Shown here: positions 17,734-25,278 of the stretch, in pieces
Position numbering within the stretch: the stretch's first letter is position 1
Layout: each line of letters begins with the position of its first letter
Made by a program: the position numbers and the translations under genes
Source: Wenzhouxiangella sediminis
GTDB lineage: Bacteria > Pseudomonadota > Gammaproteobacteria > Xanthomonadales > Wenzhouxiangellaceae
Assembly: GCF_003410055.1 (NCBI RefSeq)
Contig: NZ_QUZK01000018.1
Coordinates: forward strand, 88,581 to 152,580
DNA length: 64,000 bases
Reading direction: 5' to 3'
The notes under the pieces: generated by a model
Told to the model about the DNA's origin: nothing
Database searches by the model: none
The model's input: only the letters and a program-made list of their open reading frames with translations

Positions 17734-17749
17734 TGTGTGCCAGCGCACA
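17734..17749. promoter_or_regulatory. CRP-like dyad in the sugar-transferase/methyltransferase divergent promoter
   Basis: TGTGTGCCAGCGCACA is an exact TGTG-N8-CACA match, extended by C and G to an 18-base dyad. It sits in the 213-base divergent region, 104 bases from the sugar-transferase start and about 95 from the methyltransferase start, a position suited to control of both. The two Crp/Fnr-type regulator genes follow the methyltransferase. Confidence 0.55.
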
Positions 17750-17843
17750 GAACTGTTTCATTAGCCTTCTGTAATCTGCGCGTCCGATCATCAATCGTGG
17801 GCGACCCGTCCCGGTTTGAGCGGGCTCGGCGGGCAAGGCAAGT

Positions 17844-18641
17844 ATGGGAATAATCGGTGGGACCCTGGGATACAGCATACTCAGGGCAATCGCGCCGGCT
17901 CCTCCACAAAGGGGCGGCGAAGCGCAAGCGGACCAGGACTGCAAGCTGGAGCGCTATTTCGGTTCAGCCTTCCTCGGAACCCTGCGAGGCAAGACCGTCA
18001 TCGATTTCGGCTGCGGCGACGGACTGCAGGCGGTGACCATCGCCAGAAGGGTGCCGGACTGCCGGGTCATCGGCCTGGACATCCAGCCCCGCTTTCTCGA
18101 GAAAGCCAGGCTCCGAGCCGCCCGCTGCGGTGTTTCCAACCGATGCACTTTCACCGAGTCCACGCAGGAGCGCGCCGACGTCATCATCAGCATCGACGCT
18201 TTCGAGCATTTCGACGATCCCGCGAAAATTCTGGCGATCATGAACGGGCTGCTCAAGCGCGACGGTGAGGTCCTGGCTTCTTTTGGCCCGACCTGGCTGC
18301 ATCCCTACGGTGGCCATCTCTTTTCGGTCTTTCCCTGGGCCCATCTCGTATTCACCGAGGCTGCGCTGATCCGCTGGCGCGCCCGCTTCCGCCCTGATGG
18401 GGCCACCCGCTTCTGCGAAGTCGAGGGTGGTCTCAACCAGATTCGCATCGCCGAGTTCGAGCGGCTGGTCGGGGACAGTCCCCTGGCCGTCGACTGGCTC
18501 GAAACGGCACCCATACGCAACCTGTCTTTCCTGCGCTGGAAGCCCTTCCGGGAACTCGGCTCCAGCATCGTGCGATGTCGTCTGGTTCGCAGGGAAAGCC
18601 GTTGCGCCGAGCCGCAAGCAATAGGGGAGTTGGCAGCATGA
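17844..18641 (+). CDS. class I SAM-dependent methyltransferase
   Basis: Protein of 265 residues. The SAM-binding motif I is VIDFGCGDGLQA near residue 52, followed by the acidic end of strand 2 (VIGLDIQP) and motif IV-like DVIISIDAFEHFDD. The segment FGPTWLHPYGGHLFSVFPWAHL is typical of methyltransferases found in EPS and glycan loci. The ATG has an AAGGCAAG stretch upstream. Its stop overlaps the first regulator gene as ATGA, so it is co-transcribed with the regulators. The acceptor, probably a sugar hydroxyl or lipid-linked glycan, is inferred from context only. Confidence 0.8.
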   Translation: MGIIGGTLGYSILRAIAPAPPQRGGEAQADQDCKLERYFGSAFLGTLRGKTVIDFGCGDGLQAVTIARRVPDCRVIGLDIQPRFLEKARLRAARCGVSNRCTFTESTQERADVIISIDAFEHFDDPAKILAIMNGLLKRDGEVLASFGPTWLHPYGGHLFSVFPWAHLVFTEAALIRWRARFRPDGATRFCEVEGGLNQIRIAEFERLVGDSPLAVDWLETAPIRNLSFLRWKPFRELGSSIVRCRLVRRESRCAEPQAIGELAA

Positions 18642-19399
18642 ACTCATCAGCAAGCCGGGTTTCTGTGCTCAGAGAACCGGTTGGACATCCTTACACCGGA
18701 TTCAGGGGTGCGGAGTGCAATCGGATTCTCCGGGGCATGAATCACCAGGACTACGCCCGTGTCCTTCCACACCTGACTCTTGTGGAATGGCACCGTGGAG
18801 AGATCATCCATGAATCCTGCGCGGTCCAGCGATACGCGTACTTTCCGGTCGACTCGCTCGCGTCCATCGTGCTCCTGCTCGAAGACGGGCACAGCTGCGA
18901 GATTGCCGTCGTCGGCAATGACGGCCTTCTGGGGCTTTCCATTTTCACCCAGACGGAATCGATGCCCAGCTATTCCACCGTGCAGGTGGCCGGCAGCGTC
19001 TATCGGCTCAAGGCCGCCGTTCTGCGTGAACTCGTGCATGACAGCGAGCACTTTCGCTCCCTGCTGCTTCGCTATACCCAGGTTCTTTTCACGCAGATAG
19101 GCCAGTCTGCGACCTGCAATCGCTACCACACCATCCATCAGCAACTGGCGCGCTGGCTGTTGATCGCCATCGATCACCTGCCCGACAACCATCTCGAACT
19201 GACCCAGGAACAGATCGCCCACAGCCTGGGGGTTCGACGAGAAGGGGTGACCGAAGCCGCCGGCCGGCTCCAGAAGGCCAAACTGATCGAGTATCGGCGC
19301 GGCCACATCCACGTTCTCGATCGGCCGGGCCTCGAACACGAATGCTGCGAGTGCTACCGGACCGTCAAGCGGGAGACTGAACGTCTCCTGCCAGAGTGA
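18638..19399 (+). CDS. Crp/Fnr-family transcription regulator (first of tandem pair)
   Basis: Protein of 253 residues: N-terminal cyclic-nucleotide-type beta-roll (about 35-150, with EWHRGEIIHES and YFPVDSLASIV) and C-terminal winged helix (LTQEQIAHSLGVRREGVTEA, 20 residues). Aligned with CRP, the recognition helix keeps the Arg and Glu that read the TGTGA half site (Arg180, Glu181 equivalents) but has Glu where CRP has Arg185. The beta-roll lacks the cAMP phosphate-binding Arg-Ser pair, so cAMP is unlikely as ligand, and no Fe-S cysteine cluster is seen near the N-terminus. The start overlaps the methyltransferase stop; GGGGAG precedes it. Confidence 0.85.
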   Translation: MNSSASRVSVLREPVGHPYTGFRGAECNRILRGMNHQDYARVLPHLTLVEWHRGEIIHESCAVQRYAYFPVDSLASIVLLLEDGHSCEIAVVGNDGLLGLSIFTQTESMPSYSTVQVAGSVYRLKAAVLRELVHDSEHFRSLLLRYTQVLFTQIGQSATCNRYHTIHQQLARWLLIAIDHLPDNHLELTQEQIAHSLGVRREGVTEAAGRLQKAKLIEYRRGHIHVLDRPGLEHECCECYRTVKRETERLLPE

Positions 19400-20121
19400 T
19401 GGAACGGGCTGTCGACACCCAACCGCTCGGTCTCGGCAGGCGGACAAGCGAGACTGTCTCCGAAAACCGGATGCTCGACTGCCTGAGCCCGGATGAGCTG
19501 TCGCAGCTCATGGCCGTAAGCGACCTGACCAGCTTTGTCGCCGATGCCCGGATTGCCGTCGGGGGTGACGTGATCAGGGAAATCTACTTCCCGGTCAGCG
19601 GCTATGCCTCGCTGATGATCACAGGCTCCGAGGAATCGAGCGTGCAGGTAGCATTCGCCGGCAGGGAAGGGATCCTGGGTTGGGAGTCCTTGCTGGGCCG
19701 TGAAAGCTTCCTGCTGGACATCTACGTTCCGGAAGCCCTGAAAGCGCTCAGGGTCGATGTCGGAGAGTTTCTGATCCGGGCGGCCGCCAATGAGCATTGG
19801 CGTAACGTTCAGTTCAAGTACGTGGCCGGATTGTTCACCGTGGTGGCGCGGGGCGTCCTTTGTGCCCGCTTCCATGTGCTCGAAGCGCGCCTGGCCCGCT
19901 GCCTGCTCGAGGTCAGCGACAGGCATGCCGAGATCCCCATCCTGCTCACGCAGAATACCCTGGCAAAATTGCTCGGCGTTCGGCGCAGCGGCGTGACCAA
20001 CGCCGCCACCCACCTGCAGTTGCTCGGGCTCATTCAGTACCGCCGCGGCGAAATCCGCCTCCTCGACCGCAAGGGACTGGAAGCGGCAGCCTGCGAATGC
20101 TACCGCTTCGATGTCCACTAG
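19399..20121 (+). CDS. Crp/Fnr-family transcription regulator (second of tandem pair)
   Basis: Protein of 240 residues with the same architecture as its neighbour: beta-roll (DARIAVGGDVIREIYFPVSG, 20 residues) and a winged helix ending in GVRRSGVTNAATHLQ. The recognition helix has Ser in place of the Glu kept in the first regulator, so DNA preference should differ. Both proteins end in an EC-C-ECY type Cys-containing tail (here ACECYRF), which is a shared oddity. The ATG at 19399 overlaps the first regulator stop by one base; a GTG at 19396 is an alternative. Likely roles are sensing of a metabolite or redox state and control of the EPS genes, which is inference. Confidence 0.85.
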   Translation: MERAVDTQPLGLGRRTSETVSENRMLDCLSPDELSQLMAVSDLTSFVADARIAVGGDVIREIYFPVSGYASLMITGSEESSVQVAFAGREGILGWESLLGRESFLLDIYVPEALKALRVDVGEFLIRAAANEHWRNVQFKYVAGLFTVVARGVLCARFHVLEARLARCLLEVSDRHAEIPILLTQNTLAKLLGVRRSGVTNAATHLQLLGLIQYRRGEIRLLDRKGLEAAACECYRFDVH

Positions 20122-21334
20122 TCCGACAAGGTGGGCAAGTTACAGCTGCGCCGTTTCGCGGGCGAATCCGGACGACAGCCCGCTCGCAGCCATCGTGAAG
20201 GATGCCGACGCGCCGCTGCAGGTTCATGTATACGAAGACGCCGCGTCGCTCGCCAGGATCGAGCCGGCCTGGCGAGAACTCATCTGCTCGGCGGGACATT
20301 CCGAGCCTTTCATGCGCCCCGAGTGGATTCGATCCTGGTGGAACGCCTTCGGGAAGGCCGGGCATCTCCGCCTGGTCACCGTATGGCAGGGGGAAAGGCT
20401 GGTGGGCATCCTGCCGCTGATGCTCAACCGGGTGCGCCGGTACGGTATTCCGCTGCGCCGACTCGGGGCCCCGGCCAACGTTCATTCGCCTCGCGTTGAT
20501 TGTATGGTGTCCCCGGACGTGACTGGCGTAATCGATGCGATCTGGCGCCATGTGGCCGGTATGGAAGGGCAGTGGGATATCTTCGAACTCCCGAGGTTGC
20601 TCTCGGATTCCCCGGTGATTCGGAGCCTTTCCGCCCGGGCGGAAACCGACGGATTCCGTTTTGGCTTGTGGCAGGCGGAATCCTCGCCCTTCATCAACAC
20701 CGCTACGGAATGGAACCGCTATCTCTCCGGGCGTTCGAGAAACTTCAGAAAGGAACTGCGCAGAAAGACCCGACAGTTGTCGCAAACGGGACGAATCGCT
20801 CTCGAGGTGGTCGTCGACCCCGTGGCCGTGCCCGAAGCGCTGGAGACCGGCTTCGAGATCGAGGCCGACGGCTGGAAGGGAAGGGCCGGATCGGCGATGA
20901 AGTCCAATGACGATGTTCGCCGCTTCTATCACGAACTGGCCGGGAGAATGGCCCACAGCGGTCTGCTTCGGCTGCATTTCCTGGAACTGGACGGCGAGCG
21001 CATCGCCTTCGACCTTTCAATCGAGTTCGGGGGGCGACTCTACTCGCTGAAGTCCGGCTTCAGGGACGGTCTTTCGGCCAGCTCACCGGGCCTGGTTCTC
21101 CTGGGCCTGATGCTCGAGCACTACATGGCCACGGAACTGGAAGAAATCGACCTGCTGGGAGAACAGGACGAGTTCAAGCAGCGCTGGACAAGCAACGCGC
21201 GCTCGCACCACTGGTTTGTCTGCTTTGCTCCAACGCCCCGCGCCAGCGCCGTCCACCGCATCAAGTTCGGCCTGATTCCGCGAATCAAGAAACTGGGGAA
21301 ACGCTTGAAGGCGGTCGGGCACACCGCCTCCTGA
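20111..21334 (+). CDS. FemAB/BcsL-like GNAT-fold acyltransferase (second copy)
   Basis: Protein of 407 residues of the same CelD/BcsL family as the gene at 7440. Visible marks are the N-terminal EPAWRELICSAGHSEPFMRP, the RRKTRQLSQTGR basic helix and the C-terminal LHFLELDGERIAFDLSIEFG with the final LLGEQDEFKQRW. The ATG lies inside the end of the preceding regulator gene (11-base overlap), so it closes a four-gene plus-strand unit: methyltransferase, two regulators, acyltransferase. It probably transfers an acyl group to EPS or its precursor. Substrate not deducible. Confidence 0.75.
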   Translation: MSTSPTRWASYSCAVSRANPDDSPLAAIVKDADAPLQVHVYEDAASLARIEPAWRELICSAGHSEPFMRPEWIRSWWNAFGKAGHLRLVTVWQGERLVGILPLMLNRVRRYGIPLRRLGAPANVHSPRVDCMVSPDVTGVIDAIWRHVAGMEGQWDIFELPRLLSDSPVIRSLSARAETDGFRFGLWQAESSPFINTATEWNRYLSGRSRNFRKELRRKTRQLSQTGRIALEVVVDPVAVPEALETGFEIEADGWKGRAGSAMKSNDDVRRFYHELAGRMAHSGLLRLHFLELDGERIAFDLSIEFGGRLYSLKSGFRDGLSASSPGLVLLGLMLEHYMATELEEIDLLGEQDEFKQRWTSNARSHHWFVCFAPTPRASAVHRIKFGLIPRIKKLGKRLKAVGHTAS

Positions 21335-21346
21335 CTTGCTCGCAGA

Positions 21347-21781
21347 TCAAAGGTACTCGGGCAGCTGAGCGCGAATGGCCGCGGCGTCCAGTCTCGAAAC
21401 GTTCTTGGCCGTCTCGCTCCGGATCTGCTCTCGAGTGTCTTCGTCCAGGCTGTTGCGAAGTTGGCCCAGGAAACGCGGCGCAGCCAGGACATGCAGTCGT
21501 GACATCTTGCCGTCGAGCCGCGCCTGACGTAGACGGCGCGCCAGTTCCAGGGCCATGGTCTTCTCGGCATGTTCCCGGTGACTTTCCGGCTCGGCCATGG
21601 CAAAACGGCCTGAGCGCGATCGATTCAAGCCGCGTCCCCGCTCGTCGGAAACCAGGTCCTGCTCGCGCAGGCGCGCGTCCGGGTTGAGCATGACGTCGAA
21701 CTCCTCGATCGACTGGCCCTCGGTCTTGCGGAACAGGCGAACGCGGCTGCTGTCGGCCGCAATGACCCAACAATCACTCAT
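21347..21781 (-). CDS. Host_attach family protein (PF10116-like)
   Basis: Cytoplasmic-looking protein of 144 residues. The family pattern is visible: WVIAADSSRVRLFR at the start, a central charged stretch with RSGRFAMAEPESHREHAEK, and the C-terminal LHVLAAPRFLGQLRN and NVSRLDAAAIRAQLP. The name comes from an Agrobacterium attachment phenotype; the biochemical role is unknown, and homologues in gammaproteobacteria often sit in stress or low-oxygen gene groups. It is the third gene after hsp20 and dodecin on the minus strand, 9 bases past the dodecin gene, so a shared transcript is likely. Confidence 0.75.
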   Translation of the reverse strand: MSDCWVIAADSSRVRLFRKTEGQSIEEFDVMLNPDARLREQDLVSDERGRGLNRSRSGRFAMAEPESHREHAEKTMALELARRLRQARLDGKMSRLHVLAAPRFLGQLRNSLDEDTREQIRSETAKNVSRLDAAAIRAQLPEYL

Positions 21782-21790
21782 GACTGCGTA

Positions 21791-21991
21791 CTACTCGAGA
21801 ACGAAACTCACGCGCATGGTCACTCGATAGCGAATGATGTTGCCGTCCTCGACAATCACCTTCTGCTCGGCAATCCAGGCTCCGCGCACGTTCTTCAGGG
21901 ACTTCTCCGAGCGTTCGATGCCGCGCCGGATGGCGTCCTCGAAACTCTCGGTGGAGTCGGATGTAATCTCGACGACTTTTGCGACACTCAT
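21791..21991 (-). CDS. dodecin family flavin-binding protein
   Basis: Small protein of 66 residues matching dodecin in length and pattern (SVAKVVEITSDSTESFEDAI, then RGIERSEKSLKNVRGAW). Trp39, and Gln43 just after, correspond to the flavin-stacking Trp and Gln of dodecin. The protein forms a hollow dodecamer that stores flavin or CoA. GGAGAT sits upstream of the ATG. It follows hsp20 by 33 bases and belongs to the same minus-strand unit. Confidence 0.9.
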   Translation of the reverse strand: MSVAKVVEITSDSTESFEDAIRRGIERSEKSLKNVRGAWIAEQKVIVEDGNIIRYRVTMRVSFVLE

Positions 21992-22024
21992 GATGCGATC
22001 TCCTTGGTTCTGTTCTTGTTGGGT

Positions 22025-22468
22025 TCAGCTATTGATTTCGATCTTGCGGGCCACGGCCTTTTCGGACTTGGGAATCCTGATCTCGAGCACGCCGTCCTTC
22101 ATGTGGGCTTCCACCCCGTCGTCGGCCGCATCGGGCAGGGAGAACTGGCGCGCAAAACTGCCTGAGAAGCGCTCTACGCGATGGAAATCCTCGCCTTCTT
22201 CCCGATGCTCTTCCTTGCGCTGGCCGCGCACGGTCAGAACGCCGTTTTCGAGCGTGACGTCGATGTCCTTGGGATCCACGCCGGGAATGTCGGCCTTGAC
22301 GATGTAGGCCTTCTTGTTCTCCTTCAAATCCACGGCGGGAGCCCAGGACTCGGTGAAGAGCGATTCGTCGGGGAAATCATCGAAAGGCCACTCCGCCAGC
22401 GACATGAGGCGGCGAAGGGCGTTGCTGCTGGAATGCTGGGCGCGTTGGCGCCTGCGGGGAAGGGCCAT
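22025..22468 (-). CDS. Hsp20 family small heat-shock protein
   Basis: Protein of 147 residues. The alpha-crystallin domain runs from about residue 43 to 140: AYIVKADIPGVDPKDIDV, VLTVRGQRKEEHREEG, RFSGSFARQFSLPD and the closing GVLEIRIPK. It binds unfolding proteins without ATP. ATG 22468 is fixed by a perfect AAGGAGGT ribosome site seven bases upstream. It heads the unit hsp20-dodecin-Host_attach. The FNR/ANR-type box upstream suggests oxygen-limited expression; no sigma-32-like promoter was seen. Confidence 0.9.
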   Translation of the reverse strand: MALPRRRQRAQHSSSNALRRLMSLAEWPFDDFPDESLFTESWAPAVDLKENKKAYIVKADIPGVDPKDIDVTLENGVLTVRGQRKEEHREEGEDFHRVERFSGSFARQFSLPDAADDGVEAHMKDGVLEIRIPKSEKAVARKIEINS

Positions 22469-22501
22469 GGTTCTACCTCCTTGGGAGTGGAGTGGGCAAC
22501 G

Positions 22502-22550
22502 CTCATCCAACATACGCCCGGTCGAACCCCGGCGCATTGATGCGCGTCAA
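22502..22550 (-). promoter_or_regulatory. FNR/ANR-type promoter for hsp20-dodecin-Host_attach
   Basis: The box at 22537-22550 reads TTGACGCGCATCAA on the minus strand, one mismatch from the FNR/ANR consensus TTGAT-N4-ATCAA. A TATGTT -10 element lies at 22509-22514. A start near 22502 would put the box centre at -41.5, the standard class II activation position. The resulting leader of about 33 bases includes the strong ribosome site. Confidence 0.6.
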
Positions 22551-22657
22551 CGCCGGTGAAGGTGGCCGCGAGCCCCGCGCCGTGACCTCTGGCACTGTGA
22601 TCGGCTCAGCGGCTCATGCTTGAATGGTGGCTACGCATTCATCAACGAGGCGCAGTC

Positions 22658-23551
22658 ATGTCGATTCGATCATTCACCACCACCGCCGCCGTGGCGCTGC
22701 TGGCCTTGTCTTCGCTGGCATCGGCCAGCGAGAGCATCAGCATTCCGGCCGGCTCGACCCACAAGGGCGATGTCGAGACCCGCAACGGCTCGGTCCGCAT
22801 CGGCGATGAAGCCGTCGTCGAGGGCGCGCTGGAGAGTCGCAACGGCGACATCGAAACCGGCGTGTCGGTGACAGCCGGCAACGTGAGCACACGCAACGGC
22901 AGCATCGAACTGGGCGGCAACGGCGAGTACGGCCGCATCGATTCACGCAACGGTTGGATCAGCCTGGGCGCCGGCGCGACCGCCGGAAGCATGGAGTCCC
23001 GGAACGGCGCCATCCGCATCGGCGAATCGGCCCGCACGGGCGGCCTGGTCTCGCGCAACGGCGGCATCGAGGTTGGTTCCGACGCCGTGGTGGGCGGCAA
23101 CATCAAGACTCGCAACGGCCGTGTTGCCCTGGCGTCCGGCAGCCGGGCCGAAGGCCGGATCACGACCCGCAACGGCGGCGTCACCCTCGACGGCGCCACG
23201 GCGGAGCAGGGCATCCAGACCCTGGCCGGCGACATCACGCTCGACAACGGCAGCCGGTCCGGCGGCGACCTGGTCATCGAGATCACCGAAGACAACGCGG
23301 GCCGCAACGGCGGCTTCTTCGGCTTCGGCGGCAGCCTGTCCTGGCCCGAGGCCGGCGACATCCGGGTGCTGGGCGGCAGCGAGGTCGACGGCAGCATCAT
23401 CCTGCTGCTCGACGCCGACTACGACGAGAAGCTTCCGGTCGTCGAGATCGCGGCCGACGCCTCGGTCACCGGCGACGTGCGCGTCGACAGCCGCGTCGAG
23501 CTGATCATCGAAGGCGAAGTCGGCGGCGAGATCGAACGCATCACGCCCTGA
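22658..23551 (+). CDS. secreted beta-solenoid protein with nine RNG repeats (adhesin-like, DUF4097-like)
   Basis: Predicted exported protein of 297 residues: signal peptide with AAVALLALSSLASA, then nine tandem units of 18-19 residues. Each unit has the core (T/S)RNGxIxxG, for example ETRNGSVRIG, ESRNGDIETG, STRNGSIELG, DSRNGWISLG, ESRNGAIRIG. The ninth is degenerate (QTLAGDITLDNG). A regular coil per unit with an Asn-Gly turn predicts a narrow beta-solenoid. The C-terminal third is a longer beta-rich cap (FFGFGGSLSWPEAGDIRVLG). No enzyme motif is seen. ATG 22658 follows ACGAGG. A UUCG hairpin follows the stop. An envelope or matrix role is a guess. Confidence 0.7.
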   Translation: MSIRSFTTTAAVALLALSSLASASESISIPAGSTHKGDVETRNGSVRIGDEAVVEGALESRNGDIETGVSVTAGNVSTRNGSIELGGNGEYGRIDSRNGWISLGAGATAGSMESRNGAIRIGESARTGGLVSRNGGIEVGSDAVVGGNIKTRNGRVALASGSRAEGRITTRNGGVTLDGATAEQGIQTLAGDITLDNGSRSGGDLVIEITEDNAGRNGGFFGFGGSLSWPEAGDIRVLGGSEVDGSIILLLDADYDEKLPVVEIAADASVTGDVRVDSRVELIIEGEVGGEIERITP

Positions 23552-23568
23552 TACCGTCTTTCGGGCCG

Positions 23569-23592
23569 CGCCGTCGCCTTCGGGCGGCGGCG
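23569..23592 (+). terminator. UUCG-loop hairpin after the beta-solenoid gene
   Basis: A ten-pair stem (CGCCGTCGCC with GGCGGCGGCG, one G-U pair) closes a TTCG tetraloop, 18 bases past the stop. TTCG loops are common in stable rRNA and terminator hairpins. Only a weak T-containing tail follows, so termination strength is uncertain. Confidence 0.55.
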
Positions 23593-23645
23593 TCAAATCA
23601 GCGTCAATATCCATGTGATAGTCTGTTGTGGCATCCGGTTGAATT

Positions 23646-23711
23646 CTTGGGAAGGGGTAAACCGGGTGTTCTGACAAACCGCGAGGAGAACGGTCGTGAC
23701 CAAGCACGATC
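23646..23711 (+). repeat. leader repeat, copy A (before the EAL gene)
   Basis: Begins with CTTGGGAAGGGG and ends with GGAGAACGGTCGTGACCAAG at the gene start; the distance from the first base to the GTG is 50 bases. Copies B (30011) and C (39669) share both blocks with a distance of 49. The middle is not conserved, which suggests a leader with two constrained ends. Confidence 0.6.
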
Positions 23712-24940
23712 TCTCGTTGCGGGCGGGAAACGGCGGCCGTGCCGCCGACCTGCTTGCCTATCGGACATTGCGCGCCTCCGTCGGCTTGCCCCGGCTGACA
23801 TCGCTCGGGCTCATCGCGCTCGGGTTGCTCGCGTCCTGGCTTTGCGTCTACGCAGCCGGTGGCGCAGGCGCCCTGGCGCCGCATCTCTACTACCTGCCCA
23901 TCCTGTTCGCCGCCACCCGCTTCGGGCCCGTCGTCGCCCTGTGCACGGGCCTGGCGGCCATGTTCCTGGCCGGCCCGATGACGCCGGAATTCACCGCAAC
24001 CGGCGAACCGCAGGATGCGTTCCAGTGGCTGACCCGCGGGGCGTTCTTCATCGGAATAGGGCAGCTGTCCGCCTGGCTGCTGGCACCGTCGATCCGCCCG
24101 ATCACCGAAGAGCTCCATGCCCTGCAGCTCGAGCACCGAATCCGCCATGCGCTCACGCACGACGAATTCCGCCTGGTCTACCAGCCGATCTATTCCATTT
24201 CGAGCAGCCGCTATGTCGGGGTCGAGGCGCTGATCCGCTGGGAGCACCCCGTGCATGGGAACATCCCGCCCGACCAATTCATGGGCGTGGCCGAAGAAAC
24301 CGACCTCATCCACGAAATCACGGACTTCGTGCTCGACCAGGCCTGCCGCGCCGCATCGGAATGGCGCAACGTTGCCCTGGCACAGGGACGACCACCATTC
24401 CACGTGGCGGTCAACCTGTCTGCCCGCGACATGGAGCGCCCCGAACTGGCGCGCACGATCGAGACCGTCCTGGAAAGACACCAGCTACCCGCCGAACTGC
24501 TCCATCTGGAACTGACCGAGAGCGTGCTGGCCTTCGAGGGAACGGGCTTCCAGCTGCGCCAGCTCAAGAAGCTGGGCATCACGCTGTCCATCGACGATTT
24601 CGGAACGGGCTATTCCTCGCTGTCGTACCTTGACCGCTTTCCTTTCGACATCATCAAGATCGATCGCTCGCTGATCGCCAACCTGGGCCCAAACGCATCC
24701 AGTCAGAGCCTGGCGCGCGGCATGATCGCCCTTTCCGGCTCGCTCGAGATGCTGACGATTGCCGAAGGCATCGAAACCCGCGAGCAACTGGCCATCGCCC
24801 ACGACATCGGCTTCGACCTGGTGCAAGGCTTCCTGTTCTCACGCCCGCGGCCGCCGGCCGAAATCCCGGCCCTGGTGGCGTCCAGCGTCGACCCCAGCCG
24901 GGCGCAGGCCGAATCCGCAGGCGACCGAAGCGAGCCGTAA
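23696..24940 (+). CDS. membrane-anchored EAL-domain cyclic-di-GMP phosphodiesterase
   Basis: Protein of 414 residues. Residues 30-140 contain three or four hydrophobic segments (LGLIALGLLASWLCVYAAGG, 20 residues) forming a membrane sensor. The EAL domain follows and keeps the catalytic set: EALIRWEHP, the Asn in VNLSARD, ELTES, DDFGTGYSS, KIDRS, EGIET and QGFLFSRP. An active phosphodiesterase hydrolysing c-di-GMP is expected; no GGDEF domain is present. The GTG start at 23696 follows GAGGAG and a conserved leader repeat shared with 30011 and 39669. c-di-GMP usually controls EPS production, so a link to the locus upstream is plausible. Confidence 0.85.
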   Translation: MTKHDLSLRAGNGGRAADLLAYRTLRASVGLPRLTSLGLIALGLLASWLCVYAAGGAGALAPHLYYLPILFAATRFGPVVALCTGLAAMFLAGPMTPEFTATGEPQDAFQWLTRGAFFIGIGQLSAWLLAPSIRPITEELHALQLEHRIRHALTHDEFRLVYQPIYSISSSRYVGVEALIRWEHPVHGNIPPDQFMGVAEETDLIHEITDFVLDQACRAASEWRNVALAQGRPPFHVAVNLSARDMERPELARTIETVLERHQLPAELLHLELTESVLAFEGTGFQLRQLKKLGITLSIDDFGTGYSSLSYLDRFPFDIIKIDRSLIANLGPNASSQSLARGMIALSGSLEMLTIAEGIETREQLAIAHDIGFDLVQGFLFSRPRPPAEIPALVASSVDPSRAQAESAGDRSEP

Positions 24941-25032
24941 TCCAGTACTTGCCACCCGCCCCGGCAGCACTTGCCGCCCGATCAAACGGGCGGCGACAAT
25001 CGAGCCGACAGAATCACCAAGAGAAACGAACC

Positions 25033-25251
25033 ATGCCCAAGCCACTCACCGTAATCCTGGCCGCCCTGATCTGCTGCGCCTGCAACGACACCACATCGAC
25101 TGCGACGGACAACGACGAGACCGACGAATCCGAGCGCGCCAAGACCGGCTACGAACAGTCACTCGAGCGCGCCCGCGAAGTCGAAGACGAAGTGCTCGAG
25201 GCCGCCGAGAAGCAGAAAGAGGCCATAGAAGAGCAGACCGGCGACGGCTGA
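25033..25251 (+). CDS. small Glu-rich putative lipoprotein
   Basis: Peptide of 72 residues: hydrophobic N-terminus with a lipobox-like LICCAC at the end (about residue 17), then a charged alpha-helical stretch rich in Glu (EQSLERAREVEDEVLEAAEK, 20 residues), likely a short coiled coil. No family was recognised. Small lipoproteins of this size can act as entericidin-like or envelope-stress proteins, but that is not supported here. The ATG lies 92 bases past the EAL gene, with GAGAAACGA upstream as a weak ribosome site. Confidence 0.5.
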   Translation: MPKPLTVILAALICCACNDTTSTATDNDETDESERAKTGYEQSLERAREVEDEVLEAAEKQKEAIEEQTGDG

Positions 25252-25278
25252 CAAGGCCGGCAGAAAAAGAAAAAGCCG

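Noticed and set aside
22943..24481. 512-codon antisense frame over the solenoid and EAL genes
   Set aside because: Shadow of two well-supported genes; repetitive composition comes from the RNG repeats on the other strand.
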